This document shows positions 8,477-17,946 of a stretch of DNA of 43,956 nucleotides, in pieces. The position numbers and the translations under genes are program-made. Origin of the DNA: Acidobacteriota bacterium (GTDB taxonomy: Bacteria > Acidobacteriota > Thermoanaerobaculia > Thermoanaerobaculales > Sulfomarinibacteraceae); contig JAADFK010000108.1 in assembly GCA_013152925.1 (NCBI GenBank), positions 1 through 43,956 on the forward strand. The letters run 5' to 3'. Under the pieces are notes generated by a model, which ran no database searches, was not told the DNA's origin, and saw only the letters and a program-made list of their open reading frames with translations. Every line of letters starts with the position of its first letter. Position 1 is the first letter of the stretch.

Positions 8477-9563
8477 ACGCATGATACGCAGGATCCTCGC
8501 CGTGGCGGGCGCCGCGCTCCTGGCGGCTTTCCTGGCGGGCGCGGCGGAGCCCCCCGCGACGCCCCCTCCCACCCCCACCCCCGAAGCCGGTACCTTCGTC
8601 GGCGTAGCCGAACGGCCGGAGGGCAAACCGATCTTCTTCAGGTGGCTTGACAAGAGCGATCCCGTGGACGCCACGATCCTGGAGTACTGGGACCGTTATG
8701 AAGCCGGCCGCCTGAGCCCGAGGGAGATGGTCGATCTGGGAACCATGCTCTTTGAGCGCGGCTGGCCCAAGGACGCCATCCGGCTGTACAAGGAGGCGGG
8801 GGAGCAGGACCCGGTCCTCTACGATGCGTGGCTGCGCGCGGGCCTTGTGGCGCACTCGGAGCACAGGCTCGGAGAGGCCAAGAAGTACTACAAGAAGTGT
8901 CTCAAGGTTCTCGTTGGCAACGGCTGGTGCAACTTCTATCTGGGCCTCGCCGAGGAGCAGACCTTCAACGGATCGGCGGCACTCAAGTACTACCGGAAGG
9001 CGTTCAAGGTCGCACCGGATCTCGCCGATCCACGGGCCAATCCGGCGATACTGGAGTCCCACATAGCGCGAGCGGCGGCCCTCGTCACGGAGAACCAGAG
9101 CCAGTTCGTGAGCGCCATGCCCATGTCCTACCTGGAGCCCGAGGAGGTCGAGAGAACGCGGGCCACCTTCGAGAACCGCCAGCGGAAGATCGAGAGATGG
9201 AAGGCCCAGGCGGCCGGTACAGGGCAGGGATCTTCGCAACCTCGCACCGCCCCGGGAGGTTCGGTCCGGGCAGGCCAGCCGCCGGTGCACCCGTCGCCCG
9301 TGGCCCATCCGAAGCGATCTCCCCCGATGAGCTCGCCGATGGTGAGCCCCAGGGCGGTACCTCACCCTCAGCCCGGCGTCTCGTCCCGGCACGGCATGCC
9401 CACGGCGAAGGGAACCGGCCAGCCGCCGGCGCCACCTTCCACGGATTCTCGGAAGGTGTACCCCTGGGGCGGCGGCCCTCTTCCGCCGCCGGTGGCGCCC
9501 GGCCAGAAGCCGGTGGCCAGGACGCCGGCCCCAAAGGCGACTCCGGTACCGGAGAAGAAGTGA
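8466..9563 (+). CDS. Secreted TPR-like protein with proline-rich tail
   Basis: A 365-residue exported protein of unknown function. A hydrophobic signal sequence (IRRILAVAGAALLAAFLAGA) is followed by a Pro/Thr-rich linker. Residues about 85-215 hold helical repeats of TPR type: MVDLGTMLFERGWPKDAIRL, then LYDAWLRAGLVAHSEHRLGE and WCNFYLGLAEEQTFNGSAAL. The last 120 residues are low-complexity Pro, Gly, Ser and Lys and probably disordered. The GTG at 8466 follows AAGGGGAGG closely and overlaps the upstream gene; the ATG at 8481 would give a cleaner signal peptide and is an acceptable alternative. The short gap to the convergent GTPase gene contains the palindrome CCGGGCGCCCGG (9571-9582). Confidence 0.72.
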   Translation: MDVERMIRRILAVAGAALLAAFLAGAAEPPATPPPTPTPEAGTFVGVAERPEGKPIFFRWLDKSDPVDATILEYWDRYEAGRLSPREMVDLGTMLFERGWPKDAIRLYKEAGEQDPVLYDAWLRAGLVAHSEHRLGEAKKYYKKCLKVLVGNGWCNFYLGLAEEQTFNGSAALKYYRKAFKVAPDLADPRANPAILESHIARAAALVTENQSQFVSAMPMSYLEPEEVERTRATFENRQRKIERWKAQAAGTGQGSSQPRTAPGGSVRAGQPPVHPSPVAHPKRSPPMSSPMVSPRAVPHPQPGVSSRHGMPTAKGTGQPPAPPSTDSRKVYPWGGGPLPPPVAPGQKPVARTPAPKATPVPEKK

Positions 9564-9584
9564 GAGCGACCCGGGCGCCCGGTA

Positions 9585-10664
9585 TCACACGTTGAACCGG
9601 AAGTGAACCACGTCGCCGTCCCGAACGGTGTAGGTCTTGCCCTCCAGGCGGAGGGTCCCTCGCTGGCGGCAGGCCGCCATGGAGCCGGCGTCCAGGAGCT
9701 CCTCCCAGGGGACGACCTCGGCCCGGATGAAGCCGCGCTGGATGTCCGTGTGGATGACTCCTGCCGCCTCCACGGCGGGGGTGCCCCGGCGGATTGACCA
9801 GGCCCGGCACTCGTCCTCGCCCACGGTGAAGAAGGAGATCAGCCCCAGGAGCCGGTAGGAATCCTGGATCAGGCGATCGAGGGCCCGGTCGGCCACGCCG
9901 AGATCGGCCATCAACTCCGCCGCGTCGTCGGCCTCCATCCGGGCGAGCTCGCCCTCCAGGGTGGCGCAGACGGCGGTCGCACCGACCTTCGGGCGGTCGA
10001 TCCACCCGGCCCAGCGGGGGTTCGTGAAGGGGTTCGAGCCCACCTCATCCTCGTCGAGGTTGACGACGATCAGCAGGGGCTTGAGCGAGAGGAAAGTGAA
10101 GCCGCGGAGCAGCTTCTGGTCCTCCTCCGAGAGGTCGGCCGCGCGCAACGGCCTTCCCTCTTCCAGGGCTTCCAGGCAGCGTTGGAGAACCTTCTGCTCG
10201 GCCGCGAGCTCGGGGGAGCGGCGTTTGGCCAGGTCCCTGGCCAGGCGGTCCAGCCGTTTCTCAACGACCATCTGGTCCTGGAGCAGGAGCTCCTCCTCAG
10301 TGTGGGCCAGGTCCCGCACGGGATCGATCGAACCGCCGGGTGGTGGAACCTCCGGGTTCTCGAAGGCACGGAGCACCACCATCAGGGCGTCCATGGTCCT
10401 GAGCTCGGCGAGGTTGAGAGCACCTTCGCGGCCGTGCTCGTCGGGGAGCGCGGGGACGTCCACGTAGCGCACGGTGGCTGGGGTCGTCTTCTTCGGGGAG
10501 TACAGGGCGGAGAGGCGCTCCAGGCGCTCGTCGGGCACCCGGGCGATCCCCTGGTGAGAACGTCCCTGGCCGGCGGCGAGGCCGGTGGCCTCCTCGTTGC
10601 CCGTCAGCAGGTTGAACAGCGTCGTCTTGCCGCACAGGGAGCGTCCCAGGATCCCGATCTCCAT
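9585..10664 (-). CDS. YchF-like (Obg-family) GTPase/ATPase with divergent P-loop
   Basis: A 359-residue cytoplasmic P-loop NTPase of the Obg superfamily. The C-terminus is unmistakably YchF/TGS: RAWSIRRGTPAVEAAGVIHT, FIRAEVVPWEELL and TYTVRDGDVVHFRFNV. The specificity motif is of the NxxE type (VVNLDEDE) as in YchF, which prefers ATP. The P-loop is unusual: GILGRSLCGKTTLF in place of the canonical LPNVGKST form, with TGLAAGQGRSHQG following where YchF has its PN-containing switch region. It may thus be a paralogue rather than the universal YchF. A strong Shine-Dalgarno (GAAGGAGG) precedes the ATG, and only 4 nt separate it from the tldE stop, so the two form an operon. Confidence 0.85.
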   Translation of the reverse strand: MEIGILGRSLCGKTTLFNLLTGNEEATGLAAGQGRSHQGIARVPDERLERLSALYSPKKTTPATVRYVDVPALPDEHGREGALNLAELRTMDALMVVLRAFENPEVPPPGGSIDPVRDLAHTEEELLLQDQMVVEKRLDRLARDLAKRRSPELAAEQKVLQRCLEALEEGRPLRAADLSEEDQKLLRGFTFLSLKPLLIVVNLDEDEVGSNPFTNPRWAGWIDRPKVGATAVCATLEGELARMEADDAAELMADLGVADRALDRLIQDSYRLLGLISFFTVGEDECRAWSIRRGTPAVEAAGVIHTDIQRGFIRAEVVPWEELLDAGSMAACRQRGTLRLEGKTYTVRDGDVVHFRFNV

Positions 10665-10668
10665 GGTC

Positions 10669-12036
10669 TCATCCTCCTTCCGAGATCCGCTGACGGCGGG
10701 CCAGCAGGGTCGGCACCGCCACGAAACCGGCGGCTGTCTGGTACCACCGGCTGTCGGTTCCCACCGCGTCCAGGCGCTTGAGGAGCTTGCCGAGCTCCCC
10801 CGAGACTTCGAGGACGGGATGCCAGCCCTCCGGGCGTCCGCTCCGCATGGCAAGACCGGAGGCCAGAAGCCGGTACCGCCCCGCCGGAAGGTCCACCTCG
10901 ACGGGAGCCACGAGCCGGAGGAGATAGTACGCCCTCTCCACCTGGCCCAGCAAGCGGGCCGGGGGCAGCCCGCCCGAGGTGTCCACCGCCAGGTTGACCA
11001 GGCCGCTGGCCGGGAGGTCCCGGTAGGACCACCTGACGGCGCCGCCCAGGGGCGCCTCCCCGGCCTCCACCGCGTCACGCCAGCAGGCGGCCCGATGCCG
11101 GGGGATGCCCCTGTCGATCAGTGTGATCTTCCTGGCGGGAAGCCCCTCTCCGTCGCACGGAGAGGAAACGGGCGCTTTCAGCCCGGGCCGGTCGTCGACC
11201 AGGGTGAGGGCGGTGGAGGCGAGATGCCCGTTGCGATCCACCAGGGGCTCCGTGGGGTCGGGCTGGCCGGGCCGCACGGCCAACAGGGGCTCCATGGCCG
11301 CCAGAAGGTGCGCGGCCACCTCACCGTGGAGGAGAACGTCGTGCAGACCGGGACGGAGCGGCGCCGCGGGGCCGGTCAGGAGCATGCGATCCACCAGGGA
11401 GGTGGCGGCACGCTCCGGGTCGAAGTCAGCGGGATCAGCGATCCACCTCCAGCTCCTCCACGTCCCGTGCCCGTTGCCGCCACCCGAAACCTCCAGATCC
11501 AGGGATGAGGAGGCGCCACGGTGGCTGGCGGTGAAGCCTTCGGAGCGCAGGAGCAGCCAGGCCCAGCTGCCGTGACGGACGGCGATGCGCGAGGTCCGCA
11601 AGACGCCCGAGGAACGAACGCGGACGGCGGCGGCGGTTTCGGCACCCACGTGGTGGAGCCACCCGCGAGCCGGGGCCGGCGCGGGTTCCGGGACCTGTGT
11701 CGTTCCCAGCATGCGGTGAGGGGGAATGGGATCGGAGGGTGCCGGATGACGGTTCGCCAGGCAGCTCTCCACGGCCAGCCTGGCCGCTACGGGCTCGACA
11801 CCGGAGGCGGCGCCGAAACCCGCACCGCCTTCGCCCGAGACCCGGACGCCGATACCGGTTTCCCCGGTCCGGATCAGGGTGTTTCCCGAGCGCAGGTGGA
11901 GTGAGGTCACCGTTACCGAGGTCTTGGCAAAGATCTCCCAACGTTCCACGCCTGCCCGGTTCAGCAGCTCCCGGGCTGTGGCGGCCATGGCCTCCAGCCG
12001 GCCGGCGAGATCCTCGGCGTGGTCCATGGCACCCAT
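10669..12036 (-). CDS. tldE: TldE/PmbA-type subunit of the TldD-TldE protease
   Basis: This 455-residue protein is the non-catalytic partner of the heterodimeric metalloprotease that trims unfolded or modified peptides (microcin B17 and CcdA in E. coli). It shows the PmbA/TldE layout: an N-terminal alpha/beta domain (LLNRAGVERWEIFAKTSVTV, then TGIGVRVSGEGGAGFGA) and a C-terminal beta-rich domain (LVNLAVDTSGGLPPARLLG). It has no HExxxH metal motif, which separates it from the upstream TldD. The ATG at 12036 has no Shine-Dalgarno; TACACT (12044-12049, minus strand) ends 7 nt before it, suggesting a leaderless transcript. The ATG at 12027 is an alternative. Symbol assigned by family; pmbA is a synonym. 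Confidence 0.85.
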   Translation of the reverse strand: MGAMDHAEDLAGRLEAMAATARELLNRAGVERWEIFAKTSVTVTSLHLRSGNTLIRTGETGIGVRVSGEGGAGFGAASGVEPVAARLAVESCLANRHPAPSDPIPPHRMLGTTQVPEPAPAPARGWLHHVGAETAAAVRVRSSGVLRTSRIAVRHGSWAWLLLRSEGFTASHRGASSSLDLEVSGGGNGHGTWRSWRWIADPADFDPERAATSLVDRMLLTGPAAPLRPGLHDVLLHGEVAAHLLAAMEPLLAVRPGQPDPTEPLVDRNGHLASTALTLVDDRPGLKAPVSSPCDGEGLPARKITLIDRGIPRHRAACWRDAVEAGEAPLGGAVRWSYRDLPASGLVNLAVDTSGGLPPARLLGQVERAYYLLRLVAPVEVDLPAGRYRLLASGLAMRSGRPEGWHPVLEVSGELGKLLKRLDAVGTDSRWYQTAAGFVAVPTLLARRQRISEGG

Positions 12037-12240
12037 GGCAGAGAGTGTACGCGAGCCGGACCTCGTGACGGCTCCCGGTCGCGCCGGCCTGCCCGGGCGC
12101 CCGGAGTGTACGGCGGTTGGGTGTTCCTCCGGATCCCTGGGGCGTGGCGGCGCCAGGCGGCGGGCCGCACGCGGAGTGGAGGGGCCGGTCCGCCACCGGT
12201 GGACACAGCGGGTCTGCGGGGAAGGCGTTGGTCTCGATGA

Positions 12241-12553
12241 GATCCCTCCGCTCGGTCGCTTCGCTCCCTCGGTCGGGATGACAGACAGGGGGTCATCCCG
12301 ACCGGAGCGGTGCGACGCGCTCGTCCCATCCTGTCATCCCGACCGGAGCGGTGTGAGGCACCCGTCCCATCCTGTCATCCCGACCGGAGCGGTGCGACGC
12401 ACCCGTCCCATCCTGTCATCCCGACCGGAGCGGTGTGACGCGCCCGTCCCATCCTGTCATCCCGACCGGAGCGGTGCGACGCACCGCGAAGTGGAGGGAT
12501 CTCCCGGGCAAGAGGGGGAATCCCATCCCGCCCTTGCGCGGGAGGGGAAGGAC
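12241..12553 (-). repeat. 41-bp tandem array ending in a full repeat element
   Basis: Five units starting GTCATCCCGACCGGAGCGGT begin at 12292, 12333, 12374, 12415 and 12456, an exact 41-bp period. The last unit continues into a complete element (GCGAAGTGGAGGGATCTCCC) to about 12553, nearly identical over about 50 bp to the inverse of the element at 91-180. The left edge (12241-12283) is a related element in the opposite orientation, so GGTCGGGATGAC and GTCATCCCGACC face each other as a 12-bp hairpin. The array separates tldD from tldE. The rest of the 12037-12736 gap shows no gene. Confidence 0.85.
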
Positions 12554-12736
12554 AGGACAGCGGCGGCGGGCAGCGGGCGATGGGCAGTGACACCGGCGCG
12601 GGCTTTGGTTGGGGGGCGGGTGGTGAACCTGGTCTGTGGCGTGGCTCGTGCCGCGGGGAGATGCCGCCGTCGTTCGGGCCTGTGTGTGCTCGGCGGCTGT
12701 GCCCGGGGCGAGGGGCGGGAATGCGGTTTCCAGCCG

Positions 12737-14038
12737 TCACAGCACCTGGAGGTCGTGGGCCAAGAGGCTGGGGGTCTCCATGCCGGTGGGGACGGCCAGG
12801 CCGTCCTTGACGCACCAGCCCAGGTGCCAGTCAGGCGTGGGATCGTTGCCGATGGCGGGGTCCAGGGTCGCGAGGGTGCGGATGGCCGGCGCCGCCAGGC
12901 GGCAGGGCGCCAGGGGCCGGCGCCGCTTCCCCTCCCGGAGCTCCCAACCCTCCTCGACGGCGATGACGGCCAGGCCGGATTCGGCGTCCACCGACGCACC
13001 GCCCGTCCGGGTGATGACGAGACCGTGTCCGATCGAGCGCTCCAGCTCGGAGGTGTCCGTGGCGCCCGGCACAACCACGAGGTTGGACATGCGGGAGACG
13101 GGCGGCAGGTCCCAGGAGGCCCGGCGTCCCCGGCCGGGACGCGCTCCCAGTCCCCGGGCGCCGTGGCGATCGCACAGCCACCCTTCGAGCACACCGCCCC
13201 GGAGGATCGCCTCCGGCCGTGCGGGGACGCCCTCGTCGTCGCAGCTGAAGGCCCCGGGGAGGTCCCGGCGAGTGGGATCGTCGATCACGTGAAGCGTGGC
13301 CGGTCCGACCTGGGCCCCGCGGAGCGCAGCCAGGGGCGAGCCGCCCGCGAGGACGAGATCGGATTCGGCCAGATGTCCCACGAGCTCGTGGACCAGCACC
13401 CCGCCGGAGCCCTCGCTGAAGAGAACGGTGAGGCGTGTGCCTGGCCGCGGCGTCCAGCGGGCGGCGGAGGGTGGGTCGAGGAGGCGCTCCATCCGGTGGC
13501 CCATGAGGGGGTGGCCCCAGACGGCCAGCAGCCTGCCGCCCGGGGGATCAAGACGGCGCGCGTGGAGCAGCACCGGTGTCTCCACGCGGCACCATCCGCC
13601 GTCCGCCACCACGGCGGCCCTCCGGATCATCAGCCGGAGCTCCAGGGGGGAGGCGCAGGACGCCGGGAAGGTCCCCCTGGTCCAGGGCTCCCATCCCGCT
13701 GGGGGATCGAGCTCGGTGACGGCGCCCCGCCGCATGGGAGGCACCTGGAGGTGCTCGTAGGCCTCGGCCAGGAGCTCTCGCAGCACGCCGTGGGAGATCC
13801 CGTTGCGGGCAGCCATGACCGTGCGAACCGGAGAGGCCCAACGCGCGGAAATACCCTCGCTGCGGATCTCCCGCGTGCAGATCCGTCCCCCGTCCAGCTC
13901 CGCCACGATCTCCAGGCGGCGTTCGAGGTAGAGGTCCACCAGGCGCGGCGTCCTTGCGCGGAGCCTGGCCGAGAGCCCGGCCAGCTCGTCCAGCCACGGG
14001 GGATCGAAGGCGGGCCCCAAGAGCGATGATTCGTTCAC
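12737..14038 (-). CDS. tldD: TldD-type metalloprotease catalytic subunit
   Basis: A 433-residue protease subunit that would pair with the downstream TldE. The zinc motif of the family is present as HELVGH (217-222, HExxxH) in SGGVLVHELVGHLAESD. Other family signatures are DDEGVPARPEAILRGGVLEG and SNLVVVPGATDTSELERSIG, followed by a TGGASVDAESG turn. It is somewhat shorter than E. coli TldD, mostly in the N-terminal part. The start chosen is GTG at 14038. The GGGAG just before it is too close to serve as a Shine-Dalgarno, but TACCAT (14045-14050, minus strand) ends 6 nt upstream, suggesting a leaderless start. About 700 bp of repeats lie between it and tldE, so the two probably have separate promoters. 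Confidence 0.9.
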   Translation of the reverse strand: MNESSLLGPAFDPPWLDELAGLSARLRARTPRLVDLYLERRLEIVAELDGGRICTREIRSEGISARWASPVRTVMAARNGISHGVLRELLAEAYEHLQVPPMRRGAVTELDPPAGWEPWTRGTFPASCASPLELRLMIRRAAVVADGGWCRVETPVLLHARRLDPPGGRLLAVWGHPLMGHRMERLLDPPSAARWTPRPGTRLTVLFSEGSGGVLVHELVGHLAESDLVLAGGSPLAALRGAQVGPATLHVIDDPTRRDLPGAFSCDDEGVPARPEAILRGGVLEGWLCDRHGARGLGARPGRGRRASWDLPPVSRMSNLVVVPGATDTSELERSIGHGLVITRTGGASVDAESGLAVIAVEEGWELREGKRRRPLAPCRLAAPAIRTLATLDPAIGNDPTPDWHLGWCVKDGLAVPTGMETPSLLAHDLQVL

Positions 14039-14135
14039 GCTCCCATGGTAGCGGGGCCGGCCCGGGGCTTGGGGTACAATGCCTTGCCGTCCTCGATCCA
14101 GGCGGGCCGGCAGGCGGACAGCGGAGGAGACAATC

Positions 14136-15679
<1,544 letters not shown>

Positions 15680-15683
<4 letters not shown>

Positions 15684-17197
15684 AGCTGCTGATCGCCAAC
15701 CGAGGTGAAATCGCCGTCCGAATCGTCCGGGCCTGCCGGGAAATGGGTCTCGGCACCGTGGCCGTCTACTCCGAGGTGGACCGCCTGGCGCCCCACGTGC
15801 TCATGGCGGACGAGGCCCACCCCATCGGTCCGGCCCCTGCCGCCCGGAGCTACCTGAACATGGACGCCATCCTCGAAGCCGCGGTGCGCAGCGGAGTGGA
15901 CTTGGTGCATCCCGGTTACGGCTTCCTGGCGGAGAACGCCGAGTTCGCCGAGCGGGTCGAGGCGGCCGGCCTGACCTGGGTGGGGCCGTCCCCCGGGGCG
16001 ATCCGGCTCATGGGCTCGAAGACCGAGTCCCGGAAGCTGGCGCGGGACGCCGGCGCTCCGCTGATTCCCGGCCTGCTCGATCCCCTGGAGAGCCTGGAGG
16101 AGCTCAGGGCCTTCGCCCGCGAGCACGGGTTCCCCCTGCTGCTCAAGGCCGTGGCCGGGGGCGGCGGGAAGGGAATGCGCCGGGTGGACTCCATGGACGA
16201 GCTGGCCGCAGCTCTCGACCGGGCCTGCTCCGAGGGGGCGGCCTACTTCGGCGACGATCGTGTCTACGTGGAGCGGCTGGCCGAACGGCCGCGTCACATC
16301 GAGGTCCAGGTTGCGGCGGACGCCCACGGCAATGCCGTGGCCGTTGGCGAGCGGGAGTGCTCCATCCAGCGCCGGCACCAGAAGGTCGTCGAGGAGTGCC
16401 CATCGCCGGTGGTGTCACCGGAGGTCCGGCGGGAGCTCTTCGAGGCTGCCTTAGCCGTGGTCCGCGCCTCGGGTTACCGCTCCGTGGGGACCGTCGAGTT
16501 CCTCTTCGACGAACAGCAGAGGTTCTACTTCCTGGAGATGAACACCCGGCTCCAGGTGGAGCACCCCGTCACCGAGGAGGTGTACGGCGTCGATCTGGTG
16601 CGGGAGCAGATCCGGATCGCCCTGGGCGAGCCTCTCTCATGGACGCAGGACGAGCTGGTTCCCAGGGGTCATGCCATCGAGTGCAGGGTCTACGCCGAAG
16701 ATCCCTTCCGGGGTTTCGCACCCTCGCCGGGGCGGATCACCTACCTCCGAGAGCCGGGAGGGCCCGGCGTCCGTGTGGACTCCGGAGTGATCGAGGGGGA
16801 TGTGGTTCCCCTCGACTACGATCCCATGCTCTCGAAGCTGATCGTCTGGGCGCCCGACAGGGCGGCGGCCGTTCGCCGGCTCGGCCGGGCGCTGGGCGAA
16901 TACTGCATCGCAGGCATTGCCACAACGCTGCCCCTCTTCCGGCTCCTTGCCCGGCTCCCGGACTTCGAGGCCGCGGCGTTTCACACCGCCTACCTGGACG
17001 AGCTCCTGCGCCCGGAGCGGCTTCCTGAGGTCGCCCCGCCCGCAGATCCCGAGGTGGATGAGGTGGCGATCGTCGCGGCGGCGTGTCTGGCCACGCTGGA
17101 GGCGGGGCATCTCTCCGGCGATCCCTTCGAGCATGCGCGGGAGAGCGGCTGGTGGGAGGAGGGGATTCGCGTGCTCCAGGGGAGGTTCCCGAGATGA
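15680..17197 (+). CDS. accC: Biotin carboxylase subunit of acyl-CoA carboxylase
   Basis: This 505-residue subunit uses ATP and bicarbonate to carboxylate biotin on the carrier protein encoded next. It starts [20 protein letters not shown], typical of the biotin carboxylase N domain. The ATP-grasp glycine-rich loop [13 protein letters not shown] spans 156-168, RHIEVQV and the carboxylate-binding [16 protein letters not shown] are present, and the catalytic region reads [16 protein letters not shown]. It ends after the biotin carboxylase C domain plus about 50 extra residues and lacks a biotinyl domain, which is on the separate downstream gene. ATGA overlaps join it to both neighbours. It could equally be named pccA by function. 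Confidence 0.95.
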
Positions 17198-17697
17198 AGT
17201 GGATCGTCCGGTACAGGGGTGGAGAGCACGAGGTCGAGGTGGAGAGAACGGCGGAGGGGCTGGCCGTCACCTTGGGCGGCACGACACGATGGGTGGACCT
17301 GCTGCGGCTGGACGGGAGCCTGGCGTCTCTTCGCTTCATCGACGACAACAGCAGCTACGCCATTGCCTATCAGCGGAGCTCGCGGACCGGGTGGGCTCTC
17401 TCCCTGCTGGAGCACAACGTGGAGCTCGAGGTGCTGACGCCTGCGGAGGCCATCGGGCTCGGGGGCGAAGCCGCCGGAGTTGGCTCGGCCCGCATCGAGG
17501 CGCCCATCCCCGGGAAGGTGGTTGCCGTCAAGGTGGCGGAGGGGGACACCGTGGAGCCCGGCCAGGCGCTGGTGGTCCTGGAGGCCATGAAGATGGAGAA
17601 CGAGCTGCTGGCCGAGACGGCGGGACGGGTTGCCCGCGTCCTGGTGGCGCCGGGTGCCACCGTCGAGGCCGGGACGGTGCTCGTGGAATTGGAATAA
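17194..17697 (+). CDS. Biotin carboxyl carrier protein
   Basis: This 167-residue carrier shuttles carboxybiotin between the two enzymes encoded upstream. The C-terminal 70 residues are a biotinyl/lipoyl domain with the modified lysine Lys133 in LEAMKMENELLAE. The N-terminal 95 residues are a beta-rich region (WIVRYRGGEHEVEVERT, then LEHNVELEVLTPAEA) like the BT or swivel domain of propionyl-CoA carboxylases, here cut off as a separate protein. The ATG overlaps the carboxylase stop as ATGA. A strong terminator follows 22 nt after the stop, closing the operon. Confidence 0.92.
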   Translation: MKWIVRYRGGEHEVEVERTAEGLAVTLGGTTRWVDLLRLDGSLASLRFIDDNSSYAIAYQRSSRTGWALSLLEHNVELEVLTPAEAIGLGGEAAGVGSARIEAPIPGKVVAVKVAEGDTVEPGQALVVLEAMKMENELLAETAGRVARVLVAPGATVEAGTVLVELE

Positions 17698-17719
17698 TTC
17701 CTGACATTGGCAGCAAATG

Positions 17720-17770
17720 TCCGGTTTTCCGGATGCATCACCCGAAAAACCGGATGGTCGTTGTTTTTTT
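17720..17770 (+). terminator. Intrinsic terminator of the carboxylase operon
   Basis: TCCGGTTTTCCGG (17720-17732) pairs with CCGAAAAACCGGA (17742-17754), 13 bp with one mismatch and a 9-nt loop. A T-rich tail with seven consecutive T ends at 17770. Confidence 0.85.
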
Positions 17771-17783
17771 CACACGAAGAGCC

Positions 17784-17814
17784 TTGACAGGGCCGGGCGG
17801 GGAGCACCTAGAAT
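17784..17814 (+). promoter_or_regulatory. Sigma-70-like promoter of the TonB-dependent receptor gene
   Basis: A perfect -35 (TTGACA, 17784-17789) is followed after 19 nt by TAGAAT (17809-17814). The spacer is longer than the ideal 17 nt. Transcription would start near 17821, leaving a leader of about 125 nt before the receptor ATG. The leader has a small CGCCC/GGGCG hairpin near 17830-17846 and no riboswitch that I recognise. Confidence 0.6.
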
Positions 17815-17946
17815 GGCTCGTCTATTCGTAGCGCCCGCGCCGTGGGCGTGATTGAGTTATGGAAAGGAGGGCCTCAGACAAGCGGATTGCGTGGATGTCA
17901 GGTTTGGTAATCTCCGTCCGTATCACATCAACAAGGAGGGAAGAGT

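Noticed and set aside
12292-12508. Regular 41-bp repeats as a CRISPR array
   Set aside because: The repeats are contiguous with no variable spacers, and no cas genes are present.
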